From Medicago truncatula (Eukaryota > Streptophyta > Magnoliopsida > Fabales > Fabaceae), in the NCBI RefSeq assembly GCF_003473485.1, contig NC_053042.1:54709762-54773761 (forward strand): a stretch of DNA of 64,000 nucleotides, read 5' to 3'. The notes beneath the pieces are model-generated. The model saw nothing but the letters and a program-made list of their open reading frames with translations, ran no database searches and was not told the origin of the DNA. A program made the position numbers and the translations under genes. How positions within the stretch are numbered: the first letter of the stretch is position 1; every line of letters begins with the position of its first letter. Positions 35,100-47,928 of this stretch are shown one piece after another.

Positions 35100-37559
35100 C
35101 TATTTTAATTGTCCACAGTCAAAATTTGACTTCTTCAACGGCAGAGCAGCAAAGAATGCAGCCAAAAGTCTGCCCTTAAAAAAGTTAACAAATTTTGAAC
35201 CACTTTCATGAATAGAACCCACAATATAACTTGTAGTAATTAGATCAACCCATCTCCATCTTCTCTCCTTTGCATATTTCTTCAAACCTTCTTCAATCCT
35301 TTTATATTCTTCTTCTTCTTCTTCTTCCTTTGGTTTCTTGGAAAATACCTCACCTAAGCACCTTGCTAAAACCACCCCATCCTCTAAAGCACAACACCCC
35401 CCTTGGGCAAGATAAGGTGCCATTGGGTGCAAAGCATCTCCAGCAACACAAACATTGTTTTTACTAATGTTTCCCATTATGAGTTCCCAAGGATGTCTAT
35501 ATCTCAATGGAGCTGAATGTAAAGCATCTAAATTAGTGTTTTCTATGATAAATCTAACATAACTTGGAATCTCCTCTAGCTTGCTTAACACATATTGTTT
35601 TAGTTTAGCAGGATCCTCTGCTAGCTCTTTATCTGTAAAACAAATTGAGTGAAATGGAAATTTATTTCATTTTCAAAGTTGAAACCAATGATTTAAAAAT
35701 TAGGTTAAATCGAACCAAGTTGGACCATAATTGGTTCGTTTGAATTTTTGTAATACTTGTAGCTCATCACATGGTTTTTCATTTTTTAATTTGGATACGC
35801 AAAAGAAAAAGGGTATTCAATTCAATTCAATTCACCTTGCTTGCTAGGAGTACATGTGAAAAACCAATAAGCACACTTGTCATCACATGGAACAGCTCCA
35901 ACTCGAAAACCTTTGCCTAAGTACTCCTTGAACATTGGTTCAAGTTCGTGAGTGTCCTTCAACTCTACATAACCCCTAGTTACATAACTCTCCACGTAAG
36001 AGGCCTCCTTGAAGCCTAACCATTTTGCTACCACAGAGTTTACTCCATCACACCCAATCAATACCTTTTCCACAAATTGCAAACAATAATTATTTTAATT
36101 AGACCAACAACTTGAACTCTCAATGGAAGTTAATGTCTTACATATTTTGTTGTTTAATTACCTTAGTTTTGATGGTTGTTCCATCAGCAAGATGGAGTAT
36201 CTTAGACAAGCCAGATTCTTGAATAGCAACAACCTTTGACATGTATCTAATGGTGCCACTAGGAAGTTCATTGGCAAGGGCTTCCAACAATAATTTCCTT
36301 CGAACTTCATAGGCTCCTCCACTGCATGGCATAAAAACACACATCATAGAAAGAATTAGAATAATGGAATTGTAACAATTTATAAGACTATATAATATGA
36401 TCAGTGCACTTACTGTTTTCCTTTGTTGTCCATGAAAGACGTGGTTGATATTTGTTGCCCCGTTATCAAAGAAGTAGTCACATGCCTGCATTCCAAATCA
36501 AGTTTTTAGTTTCAATCTCTTCTTACTCTTTCATTTTCTCACTAATAAAAAATACAAAGTAGTTAATTTGTTGGATTAACTAAATTCGGTTGAACGACCC
36601 AAGTCATCCAACCACCAATACAAGATACTAAAGACTTGCTTTAGGTCCACCAATGGTACTAAATCCCTTACTTTACCACATATCGCGATGTCCCTTAATG
36701 ACACGTAATCCTATGTGATGCCAAATGTTACGGGATCACTTTGCTTTTATTAACGTGTGTTTCGTTCCACTTTTATTAGCGTATAGCGTAGAATTAATAC
36801 AGATGTCTTTAAGTGCTTTTATTAGTTTAAGTAATATTATTATTTTTTATTGATCATATTTTTACATTTAGTAACTAAAAAACCGATTATTAATTTATTA
36901 AAAAAAACAGATTATTAATTATCTAGATCTTTTAAAAACCAATTACTTAATTATGTGCCAAATTACTTAATATTTTATTATTTTTTTTCTTTTGGTGCAA
37001 ACTAAAAATTAATTCATGCCGCAATATGCATCGCAACAACCAGGATTTAAAATCACGAGGCTGCACATTTTCTTCTATATTTTTTTGTTGATTTAAAAAT
37101 TGAATAGTTTGCACTTACCCATAAAGTTGTAGATGTTTGTGACGAAGGATGTCTCCAACACCAACAACATCCAATGCCTTCCAAGCATTTTTCCATATTA
37201 TTAAAGCAAATCCACTCACTCTCAAACCATCCGAAGATTCTAATATCAAGCTTCGAACGCCCAATCTACAATCATCAATATCACCATTAATAATTAATTT
37301 CTATATCTTAAATTATACCACTAATCATGTAGATAAACAGTACAAGCATTACGTTGAAAATGGACTTAAACTAGGTCTCAGATTAGATTTACATGGATAA
37401 AAAATACAGTGATAGAAGATTTTACTAAAGATGGGTCGGTCAAATTTATATAAGATGTTATCAGAAGTAAAGACAATACCTGTAAAGTCCTAAGGATGTT
37501 GTGAGTCCAGCAATTCCAGCTCCCACAATCACAATATCTTCTTCAATTACAGTTTCCAT
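35100..37559 (-). CDS. FAD-dependent monooxygenase, MO1-like, copy 2
   Basis: Six minus-strand exons with the same phases as copy 1: 37559-37480, 37265-37119, 36485-36414, 36321-36162, 36064-35836, 35632-35100; 406 aa. The N-terminus is slightly longer ([19 protein letters not shown]) and the Rossmann motif is intact. The GD motif reads [16 protein letters not shown], where copies 1 and 3 have [16 protein letters not shown]: the conserved Asp and Gly of DLGQGG are replaced. The last-exon Glu tract has seven residues. Introns are short because no MULE is inserted. It is the same class A flavoprotein family; substrate unknown. The altered motif could weaken FAD binding or change function. The reading frame is otherwise undamaged. 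Confidence 0.88.
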
Positions 37560-37610
37560 TACGAATAAATATATAGTTCACTATCTTTAAGTTTTTATTA
37601 GAATGGAGTG

Positions 37611-37690
37611 GGTAAGCACAATGCTTTAAAGAACAGAATCGCAAGAAGTATATATATAGGGATACAATTGGGCAAAGATGATGCAACGAC
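37611..37690 (-). promoter_or_regulatory. Core promoter of monooxygenase copy 2
   Basis: TATATATA at about 37648-37656 sits about 90 bp upstream of the ATG, within a block (GCTTTAAAGAACAGAATCGC, AAGAAGTATATATA) aligned with the copy 1 promoter. Confidence 0.6.
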
Positions 37691-40254
37691 ACCGACGTTA
37701 TTCACATATTATATTTTTTAACATAATTTCATTTAACGATGACATGTCATACATAAAACCATCCACAGTTTGTTGTTTCATATGTTTAGTGTCATACTAA
37801 ATAGACACCATTATTATCGAGTATAAAATTCGGATGTCTATGAAAAAGAGTGGTTATCGAAACACACTCTTTCTATTCACTTTTTACTGACACTTTTATA
37901 AATCATAATGAAATAAATTTTGTTGAAATGTAATAATATAAAATAAAATTATTGATGTGACCTATTTAACATTTTTTTTAGGTGTTTAGTTGAAAAAATT
38001 AGTGCTTATTAAATACTGCCAAATGCCCACCTAAGTACTTAAAATGAGGTGCTTTGTTGCGGATGCTCTAATTAAATTTGAGTTCATTATTTTCACTTGT
38101 ATCCAATTCAATTTATATATTTTTGCAAAGGAGATATATTATTTTGACATAGAAGTTTGACATTAAAATTCTACAATAAATTAGACGTTTGACATAGTTT
38201 AAAATATGATTAATTAAAAAAAAAGTAGTTTGATACATTAAAACTCTCGTATACACAAGTTTAAAAAAGAGATCCTACCATTTAGTATATTGTATACAAC
38301 CTTATCTTATTTATTTTTAAGGACTTCAATGGCAATTGACTCCATGGTTGCTTGGACCTTTCAAACACCCACTCATCAACTTAAGCATGAAGATATACAT
38401 TACTTTTCCTTTTTTACGTTGTTGACTATTTGTAAAATTATTATTCAAATTACAATTGACTCCATCCCCAACATGGTATTATACGAATAGACATGAAAAT
38501 GTCACATGGTTATTCTCTCAAAAATAAAATGAAAATGTCACATGGTTACAGAATAGAAATGATATTTATACAATCATTTTTTGACAACATTTAGATAACT
38601 TTCTTTTTCATGTTCACATTATATTTTTACTATCTCTCTTCATTTTTTTCTCTCCATTGTTTTTACCAATGAAAAGAGAAAAAAATGAGGTTATCATAGA
38701 AGTTGTTAGTAACTATTGTATGTATTGTTTGTCGTGTCCTAAAACCATAGAACCGGTGATTTTTTTTAGAAGTTTTGTTTTTTAATTGCAATTGTTAGTA
38801 TGTTATTATTATGTTACTATTTTCTCTCTACTTAAGATTCAAATTATGGATTTTTAATTCATCTCTTAGTTCAACCAATTGAGCTGTCCCATGTGGTTAT
38901 TTATGTTGGTTTAGCTCATAAAATTATTAGATTTATTATATTTTAATAATATTATTAACATATGAGATTTCAAAAATATTAAAGTTGTGAAAATGGATAT
39001 GAAAATAAGTTAGACCGAGTTAGACTTTGTAAAATTTAAGTGTGACCCCGACCTTTTTAAAAACATATTATATATATTTTCCCTTTTGTTTAATAATATA
39101 ATATGAGTAGGTGGTATAGGATGGAGTATCTCTCTTTCAAACTCACTTTGATGTCTCACTTATCTCTAGATCTATAAAAAAAATTTAGTTAAAAGCCTAC
39201 TTCATATTAAAATCTTTAAATAAGTAATCTAATGTGTATTTAAGTAGACCAACAAACTAATAATAAGTCAATATGATTAAGTTCTATTTTAAAAATTGAC
39301 GTGGCATTTAGATATTATAACTTTATACGAAAAACTATTTCTATTATAATTTATATTAATATATTTAAATATGTCAAAAGTTAATATCCTTAAGTTAAAG
39401 AAAGTGTTTTTGTTAAAAATATAAAGATAAAATGTTTAACACAAAGTATAAAATCTAATATAATAAGAATAATTATGCAAAAAAAATTAGTCACATATAT
39501 TTAAATAGGTCGGCCAAAGAGGTATAAAAGGTTTTTTTTAGGGTCTGAAGTCTGGTATATTTATCTACATATAATTTTTTCACATATATTTTTTTTGGAA
39601 GATACTTTATTGATATTGTGTTTGGCCTAACTTCTCCTTAAAAATGTAGAAAAGCTGAAAAAAAAAAAAACGGACCAAACGGTACTTTAGTCTAATCTAT
39701 TTTAAAAATGTTCGGTCTAACTTAAGTCTAAAGTAGGCTCAGTTACAGGACATTATCGACCGCTTTAGCCTATTTCCAGTCGTAGTAAATAGAGGTGCTT
39801 TCTAAAATATTCTCTAACACGCTTTCTTATATGGAATATATGGGCACTTCAAATATATACATTTTCTTTAGGTTTCAACTGTGGTCCTCTTATGTCCTTA
39901 AAAAAAAATATTGTGGTCCTCCATTGTAGCATGTAGAATTGTAGTGATGTACTTCCAATTTTTCAGTTGGCTACTATTTGTTTAGTCAAAAAAAAGTTGG
40001 CCACTATTTGCAAAATGAATTTATTGATTGTCTATCTATGTACTCCTTTCACTTCCTCCATTCTAAAAGAAAAGTTATTCATGGTCGATGCTATACTTAG
40101 ATGTTATTATTGACAAAATTTCATCTTATCAGAAGAATATCGTCGGTCTATTTTTAAGAAAACACGAAAGGATTCAACAATAATCTAGAAATTGACAGAA
40201 TAGATGACTTGCAAGACACGACTATATAGTACGACGAGCTTCATCGCACATTTT
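37691..40254. other. intergenic with decayed repeats
   Basis: No gene recognised. Around 38985-39065 and 39650-39790 are GC-richer blocks (GTTAGACCGAGTTAGAC; TCGGTCTAACTTAAGTC, TTTAGCCTATTTCC) that look like ends of an old dispersed repeat. A tRNA-like AGTTCAACCAATTGAGCTG lies at 38867-38885. Confidence 0.4.
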
Positions 40255-40620
40255 TAGGGCCGTATCTAAGGCAGAGCGAAGACGGCAACCGCCCTAAACC
40301 CCAAAATAAATAAGTATGAAATTTGGGCCCCCAAAATTTTTTAGGCGTCTATTAAACTCTAAAAAAAGTTGCTTAGCTTTTTTATCAAGTTGATGTTTGA
40401 GAATTGTTCTCCTCCTATTTGTTTTTGCTCATTCCCGTGTTACATGAGTTAACTAACACTAAAAAAAATGTCTGACTGACGTTGAAAATACACCTTCGTG
40501 AGTTACATTCGACTTTTTTATGGAAATGAACAATTCTAAATGGGAGAAGAGCAATTCTCTTAGATTATGATTCAAATTGTAGATTCGCTCTAGGCCACCA
40601 AAATCTCCAAAACGGCCCTG
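40255..40620. mobile_element. hAT-like non-autonomous element
   Basis: Inverted tips TAGGGCCGT and, inverted, CAGGGCCGT. Flanks CACATTTT and CACACTTC share 6 of 8 positions, compatible with an old 8-bp hAT target duplication. The interior has no coding sequence. Confidence 0.5.
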
Positions 40621-41029
40621 CACACTTCATATTAATACATATAATAGATAAAGTGAGTTTTTATGTATTCGACGGAATATCAATTGACAAAGAACAAATT
40701 TGGAGCTTGTGTCAACTTACAACACATGATCTGTTGATATTAGCTCATTAAAGCAACAACCGCAATCGTGGCCTGTCACTGAAGTAGCAATTAATTGCTC
40801 AATTTCTTTTCCTTATGAATAAAGAGCTCTCATAAAGAACAAATGGTCGAATGCTTAATTTCTGAAGAATACTCCTAATTAGAAAAGACTCAAGCTTTTT
40901 AGAACTTTAAGTATCTCTTCCATAGTTTTTACATTTCTTTAAATTCTTGTAATTTCAATTAAAATGGGTTATGTTTTGAGCGAATTTATCTTTGAAGTCA
41001 TATTAACTTCAGTCATTTAAGACATATTT

Positions 41030-42260
41030 TGAGTGTGTTGAATGAGTATGTTATAAAATTTTGTTGGAACATTGATGTGATGTTGAATGAGTATATTAAC
41101 ACCAAGTAATTATACTTTGATCTAATGTTGTGTGAATTGAAAAAATAAAGTGTGGGAGTCCCACATGAAATAGAACACACACATTAGTAGTGTTTAAATT
41201 GTGTTATTTAATTTTAAATACTTGATAATGATAAAAATAATAGTAATTATTATTTTATTCGAGAATATCATTTTCCATAAATTTAGCTTATGGTGGTTGT
41301 GATAAGAATAATAATTTAATTATTATTATATTTTCTTCATTCAAATCCAATAGTTTGTTTCCTCCACTTTTGTGGATTTGTTTCATTTGATCTTATCCAC
41401 AAGTGTTGTTGAACTGATTAATGGATAAACTTCATTTTAATTTTATCCATTAGAGTAACTGTTGTCGCAATTTTTGCTAAAACAGTTACAGAATCTCTAT
41501 ATAAATAGAGGACTCCGCACACATCGAAATTCACAGTTGATGTTTTCTGTGTTTTTCCTCTCTTCTCCCTCCTTCGACTTGTGTTGACAAGTCCTTCTCC
41601 TTTTTCTACTTCTTTCTGTCCCTTCGGAATTAAGAGTATTCTTAAGACCATAGTCCCTTTTCGGTTTAATGTCCCTTCAGAATTAAGAATGGTCTTAAAA
41701 CATAGTCCCTTCGATAATATATGTTCCTTTAGAATAAAGAGTACTTTTAAGATCATAGTCCCTATTTGGAATAACAATGTCCCATCGGAATTAAGAATGA
41801 TCTTAACGATATATATAAAAAGTATTTCAATATTTTTCTATTTGAGGAGAAATGGTGCTTAAAGTTAGAATGATATTAACACCATATTTGAGTGGTCTCA
41901 ACACCATAACAGAGTGGTAACAATTCCATATTAAAGTGGTTTCAATATTAAAGAGTGATCTTAGTACCATATTTGGAGGTATAGTTCTCGAACGATTTTC
42001 TACAGTGCAGTAATTAATCGAACAGTTGTAGCTGGGCTTGTTTTATCTTGGAGGCGGCGTGGTTGATAGTCTGCCTTGCACAATTTGGGCAGTGCCACGA
42101 AACGTCTTAAAAGAGCGACCTGGTCGTGACTCAACTTAGTAACAACTTCGGTAGATAATAGAATTTGGAAATCCAAATACATCAGTTTGGAAATCCAAAA
42201 ACAACAATTTTAAGACGTTTCGATCTGCTATGTCTACCGAAAAAGTTACTTATCAGTTGT
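41030..42260 (+). mobile_element. LTR-retrotransposon remnant (LTR and leader)
   Basis: The stretch has the layout of a plant LTR: TATA-like CTATATAAATAGAGG at 41497-41511 and a pyrimidine-rich region downstream. From about 42000 comes a GC-richer leader-like segment (GGAGGCGGCGTGGTTGATAG, CGTCTTAAAAGAGCGACCTG). No gag/pol coding sequence or second LTR was found, so exact limits and superfamily are open. Confidence 0.45.
41620..41815. repeat. Degenerate tandem repeat, unit about 55-60 bp
   Basis: Four units share CCCTTC(G/A)GAATTAAGA, then a variable TTCTTAAGACCATAGTCCC. The starts are near 41620, 41672, 41718 and 41780. Frame is not preserved between units. Confidence 0.65.
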
Positions 42261-42484
42261 CCCTAAATACATTAAGGATAAAATAAGCTATAGAAATACA
42301 TCTATCGACTGAAACAATGAAGTGTTTGTTGTTATAACAGCAACACTATGAAATTCATGTATCGCTTTTAATGGTAAAGTGTGAAGTTAATTGTGGATAG
42401 AAAATTGTTTCTCCGCACATCACACAGTTTTTTTTGATCTTTTTTTTTTTCACTAAATAATTGAATTTTTTTTTTTTTTTGAAA

Positions 42485-42610
42485 AAAAAAATAATTGATC
42501 GGTTGTCACACTAATTTACCTCAATGTTCATATAAACATAAAAATACTATTAGAGTCTGTTAAAATTTTAACTTGACTATGTAAATTTTCCAGATCGTTT
42601 CATCGTGATT
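42485..42610. repeat. Dispersed repeat, copy 1
   Basis: ATAATTGATCGGTTGTCACAC ... AAAATACTATTA ... GATCGTTTCATCGTGATTA closely matches 61197-61330 in the same orientation. Confidence 0.7.
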
Positions 42611-42659
42611 AATGATTATGGATTATGGATTTTGTTTAAAAAAAAAATATTTTTTTTAT

Positions 42660-43500
42660 TCTATTATGGGTTTGTGTTGATGAAGGTATGAAGATGGTGA
42701 TGAAGATGATGAAGAGAATGAGGGAAGAAGATGAAGAAAGTTAAATTTTATTTTTGTGGTGGTGGTGTACAATTAGATATAATAGACATGCATGATTTAA
42801 TGGTTGTATTTTCAGAAAAAAAGATCAAACGGTTTAAATTAAACAAATTAATGAGGTCTATGGTAGACCACCTACAATGTTTGTAGTCCATCATAGACAT
42901 TTGAGGTTATACTTAACGGTCATGAATTTATTTGGCAAACGGAGAAAAAAAGAGGGACTAAAACGTGAGTTTTATTAATTGTGGGACCAAAATGAAAATT
43001 GGAAATTAATTAAGGGACCAAGTGACTATCAAACCAAAATAAAAATCAAAAGAGCGAAACTATGAAAGAGTAGATCCAACGATACTATGAATATTGTTGT
43101 TCAAAGATGAATGATGTTTTATTTTTTATTTTCTATATTTAAAGATGAAGATGGATGAATGTATGTATGATCAGGGTGACGAAGAAGAAGAAGAAGAAGA
43201 AGAGTGAAGAAGATGAAGAACCGTAAGAAAATATTATTTATTAGTGATGCACCATATGATATAATAAACCTGCATTATCCAACTGCTCTCTTTTAAAACA
43301 AAATATCAAATGGTTAAAGTTAAATTATTTAATAAGGTCTACGATGAACTACTTATAATGTTGGTACATCTTACACACTTGTGGTTAAAGTTAACAGAAA
43401 CGGATCAAATTGATTAACGGAGATATATTTGAAGGATCGAAAAGAAAAAATTTAGAGTTATAGAACTAAATTGAAAATAATAAATAACTTAGGGAACCAA
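42660..43500. repeat. Diverged tandem duplication of about 430 bp
   Basis: Block 1 (about 42680-43060) and block 2 (about 43150-43500) share an ordered set of motifs: a GAAGAAGATGAAGAA run, ATATAATAGACATGCAT / ATATAATAAACCTGCAT, AATGAGGTCTATG / AATAAGGTCTACG, and a closing AACGGAGA with GGGACTAAAA / GGATCGAAAA. There is no stable reading frame. Confidence 0.65.
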
Positions 43501-43531
43501 ATTATCAGTTAATTAAACCTATTTTTTTCTA

Positions 43532-43733
43532 GGGTCATGCTAACCGGTGCCCCTTGACACTAGTTAAGAAGTCAAATAATATTTGAATTAAATGCTTAAA
43601 TAATAACCTAAAAAGGGTAATATTTATATTCAAAGTTGTGTAATCAATGCATTAAATACTTCCTCTTTTGACTTAAAATTTCCTCTTTTAGTTTCGTTAA
43701 TCATTGCCCTCAGAGCACCGGTTAACATTACCC
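43532..43733. mobile_element. MITE of the GGGTNATGCTAAC family
   Basis: Inverted ends GGGTCATGCTAACCGGTGC and, inverted, GGGTAATGTTAACCGGTGC. Related copies lie at 47193-47377, 50371-50534 and 50603-50926. Confidence 0.75.
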
Positions 43734-44536
43734 TTTTTCCGATGGATTACTTTTTTCTAATTTCTTTTTATAGAATCCATTCTGGTTTCACCTCTCGTAA
43801 CTTTAACAAGAACTATCACGTTGGCTTATAATATTTTGCCCTTTTCTCTTTAAATAATTAAATCATCACTAATACAAGGTAATATAAAATAAATCAATTT
43901 AATCTTCAAACTATCATACTCTTTTCAATTTTTCAAAGAGGAGTGTTATAGACATTTTCTAATATCCTCAATAACATTCATTCATTTATAGAATAAAATT
44001 TATGTGAATATCACGCTTTAAAAATAAATCTTACATAAAATGACGAGACTCATATATATTTCACTTACCAGAAGAGTGAATGGTAGAAAGACTTTTAAAA
44101 AAAGATAATTTATACAATTTGTCTTTTCTAAAATATATAAATAAGACGATTAGCTCATAAAAAAAAAATATAAAATCTATCAAATTTAATATATATATTT
44201 TTTAGGGATAATTTAATATATGTTATTAGGAAATAACATGACAAAATTTATATTATTTTTATTTTTATGGATTAAATTGAGGAATTTCATATAAAAACTA
44301 CATAGTTTTTATATTATTTAGGGATTATATCGAGAGAGTATAGCTTTTTTTTTTTTTTTTGTAGGAAGGAGAGAGTATAGCTTAGATACTAACTTTTTGA
44401 CTATAAGAATTAGATATTAGATTGATGGCTGTTATTGAAGGTTTATTTTAGCGTATATTTTGACACAATCTTTGGTATATAATTTTCAACTCATAATTAA
44501 GAGTTTCAATGACAAAAACCAAAAGGGTAATTTTCT

Positions 44537-44552
44537 CTCTATATATATAGCC
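44537..44552 (+). promoter_or_regulatory. Putative TATA box of the MYB gene
   Basis: CTCTATATATATAGCC lies about 115 bp upstream of the MYB start codon, at a usual distance for a plant gene with a short leader. Confidence 0.5.
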
Positions 44553-44663
44553 AGCCAGTGACCACTTCATTCAATGTTCATAGCCTTTCTCCATATATAA
44601 TTAAGAAACAGTGTCATTTGTGTCCTTTTTTTTTTTCTTCTATTGTCCTCACAAGTCACAAAC

Positions 44664-45669
44664 ATGAGTCGTCGTCATTCATGTTCTTTAAAGCAAAAAC
44701 TAAGAAAAGGTTTATGGTCCCCTGAAGAAGATGATAAGCTTTTCAATTACATAACCATGTTTGGTGTTGGATGTTGGAGTTCAGTTCCTAAACTAGCTGG
44801 TAATCTTAAAATAAATTAGTTCATCCATAAATTAACCCAACAAGATATATAGCAACTATAAACATGACTTTTATTTAGAATACTAGTATTGCTCTCTCAA
44901 ACATTATATATAATATTGCTCTTTTACCATGCACGGTACATATATATCAAGTTATCAACATATATATGGAAGAAATTAAAAAAATGAATCCTTATATTTT
45001 TTCCTTTACCATGCATATATAATTTTTATGAGTTGCAGGGTTGCAAAGGTGTGGAAAGAGCTGTAGATTGAGATGGATAAACTATTTGAGGCCTGATTTG
45101 AAGAGAGGAATGTTCTCAAAACAAGAGGAAGATCTTATCATCAATCTTCATGAAGCACTTGGAAATAGGTAACATGTTATATATATTAATTAATAATGCT
45201 TCAAAAAAAGTGATTATTAATTAATTTCAAATGATGCCTCAGGTGGGCTCAAATTGCATCACAATTACCAGGGAGAACAGATAATGAGATAAAAAACTTT
45301 TGGAATTCAAGTTTGAAGAAGAAACTAATGAAACAAGGGATTGATCCAGCTACACATAAACCCTTGATCAATAATGAATCTCTTCTTGTAAAGGAAGAGA
45401 AGGAAAAACCATCAATGATAATGCCACTGTCTCAACCTCAACCTCAAAGAACTTTAATGCTAGAATCCTCACATGAATATTCAGAAGCACTTCTAATGAA
45501 TAAGCCAACATTTGATCTTGATCCATTGCAATTACAATTTGAACTGAACCAATTTGGAACCAATTCAAGCTATTTCTTCTCTTCAGACAACATCAGCAAC
45601 AACTCATTTTCCAACATGATTAATGAAAATACAGCAGGTGGGTTAATCTCATGGGAAGGTGAAAATTAA
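44664..45669 (+). CDS. R2R3-MYB transcription factor, MYB61/MYB86-like, truncated
   Basis: Exons 44664-44799, 45039-45168 and 45243-45669 give 230 aa. R2 ([39 protein letters not shown]) and R3 ([40 protein letters not shown]) are complete, with the exon borders usual for this family. The segment [17 protein letters not shown] is the hallmark of the MYB61/50/86 group, regulators of secondary wall, mucilage and vascular or stomatal traits. The protein acts in the nucleus. It ends at TAA (45667-45669) after ISWEGEN, but the same frame continues open for 44 further codons that resemble the family's C-terminus (see 45670-45804). DNA binding should be intact; part of the activation region is probably lost. 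Confidence 0.88.
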
Positions 45670-45804
45670 AATAAGCTGTTGGATCCTTTGTTGCAGTTTG
45701 AAGTGAATAATGCAGTAAAATACAACATCAACAAGACAAATTCAATGGATTTCAGTACCTATGATCCTTTAAGTAATATTGATGTATTTCACCAATTATT
45801 ATGA
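45670..45804 (+). pseudogene. In-frame continuation of the MYB C-terminus after a premature stop
   Basis: Directly after the TAA the same frame reads NKLLDPLLQFEVNN ... MDFSTYDPLSNIDVFHQLL and then TGA at 45802-45804. WEGxNK-DP-FQ and DFSSY-PL---FDVF patterns close related MYB61/86 proteins, so this appears to be former coding sequence now in the 3' UTR. Confidence 0.75.
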
Positions 45805-46173
45805 ACTGTATTTTTGTTGGTGATACAAAGTAGGAAAAATATATAGCACAGAAAATTTCTAGCAAAATATTAGAGTATTATGATCCATGGTTCCCCCTCT
45901 TTACTTTCGAGAAAGTTTGATTGTATAACTATTTGTATATTATTAAGAGTGAAGTTAATATCCCTTAATAAATATTGGAGAACTATTTATTAATTTTTCA
46001 ATGATCAATATACCTACGTACGTACATTGCATGGTAGCTAGAGATATTTGTGGGAGAATCTGGCAGAGGTTAGAATAAGAAGATTATCTTCTCAAATCCC
46101 TCCAAAAAGGTTAAAATTGGCTGCTCAATTTCAAAATCTGCATTATTGAAGAAAGAGAAAGATATAGTAATGG

Positions 46174-46316
46174 TGACAACTAGGATACCCGTAGAAGAAT
46201 GGTGGGTAATTTACCCTAATCAATACACATTAGCCACATAAGCACATTTTTAAGTGGTATTCATAAACTATCTTGACCCCACCAACAAATTACTCATTTT
46301 CATTGGTTGGTGGATA
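46174..46316. mobile_element. MITE copy (GAATGGTGGGTAATTTACC family)
   Basis: GTGACAACTAGGATACCC, GAATGGTGGGTAATTTACCC and TAAGCACATTTTTAAGTGG match the inverse of 57668-57830. The right inverted repeat is incomplete here (GGTTGGTGGATAGG). Confidence 0.75.
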
Positions 46317-46714
46317 GGTCTTCTCTTTGATCATATACGTACGGTTTTAAAAACAGGTGTCCAAATAATATTTTCTGTTTTAATATAGCATGCATTTAAT
46401 TTAGCCATGAAGTAGGACACCAACATCAGACATAACATGGACACTAACACGCTCACACCATAAATAATTTGAGAAGTTTACATAATTCATTGTAAGCATA
46501 TATAAATACGTTAAAAAAATTAAAATATATTTTATGAACTTTTTTGGAATAAATGTAATTTTAAAATTAATTGTAAAGTTGAGTACAAAAATTATGACGG
46601 AGTTATATATTTTATGAACCTAATTGCTAACTCCTTTTTTTTTTTTTTTTTTTTATATACATATATATTTTTAGTTGTTCATCGTAGTAGTTTTAAATTA
46701 ATATTACACCATCC

Positions 46715-46800
46715 TCGTGAGTTTAACTCAGTTGGTATGAACAATACATAAAATATGTAAGGTTCGGAGTTCGAACTCCGACCACCACAAAAAAAAAATT
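46715..46800 (+). mobile_element. SINE copy
   Basis: CGTGAGTTTAACTCAGTTGG (box A) and GGAGTTCGAACTCCGACC (box B) followed by an A tail. Confidence 0.65.
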
Positions 46801-47192
46801 AATAGCAGAACAAAAACATTAATCAAAATTGATGACTCGTTAAAAAAATAGTTAAAATGATAATAAATGTGTTCCTAAAAAAGGAAACAATTCTAAATTT
46901 AAATATAAATTTTATAATTTATATTTAAATATCAAATTCAAATATCAATATTTACCATAAAAGGTAACGATAATCACATCAGTTAAAAGACTTGATTTCA
47001 TTTAAATTGATAGAATTATATGATTTTCCCTAAAAAAAAAAAAAGAATTATATGATTTAAATGTATTAATGTCATTTAAATCAATTTTGATCTTTTGAAA
47101 TATTTGATTTACGAAGTTCGGAGTATCAAATAAATTTTATACAACATAATTTTAAACATATATCAAAAGTTTTAGAATATATATATATATAT

Positions 47193-47377
47193 GGGAAATG
47201 CTAAACAATGCCCTTAGGACATTGGTTAAGAGAACATAAATAGAAATAATTTGTTGAAAAATGGTGAAAAGTGTTGAATTCAACTTTTTAAAAGTCAAAA
47301 AGTTGTCATTTCCAATGCAAAACTACTACTTTTAATTTCCTTAATCATTGCTCTGAGGACACTGATTAGCAAGACTC
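47193..47377. mobile_element. MITE of the GGGTNATGCTAAC family
   Basis: Ends GGGAAATGCTAAACAATGCC and, inverted, GAGTCTTGCTAATCAGTG; flanked by AT runs that blur the target site. Confidence 0.65.
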
Positions 47378-47928
47378 TATATATATATAATATCATACTT
47401 GAGAATACTTTGATGAAATGGTAATATGTCTCTTTTCAGCTTAAATGTAGTTTGGAACATATATAATTATCGAAATTCCGTTATATTTAAATTAATTCAA
47501 TTAAAGCTTACATTGACAGCTATAATATGTGTCATATTTACACCACTTCTTCTTAGACTTCAGTTGCATTATACATTATATTCCTTTTACTACTTTAATC
47601 TTCACACTCCTTTTTTTTTTTTTTTTCTGACCCATTTCCATCAATTAAATCAATGGTTTAATGGCAATTACATGCGGTCAAAGTTTTTTATTTTTCAGAC
47701 AAAATCACAATAATTATTTGCAATTCATAAATTTATTATCATGGATTACTAACATTGGAAATTTCAATTTATCATTTGAATTTTAAATGAATATGTAGAT
47801 AAAAAGTTGTTTAATTTATTTGAATATGAGAGTTTTTAAGTTGGACACCTCTATGTTGGTGCAAACTAAAGAACTTCACGGTTGCATGTGTGAATATTAT
47901 TAGGGTATAATACGCTCCCCTCCCTTAA

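Noticed and set aside
41418-41777. 119-codon minus-strand frame
   Set aside because: Produced by the tandem repeats at 41620-41815 within the LTR-like remnant; no family match.
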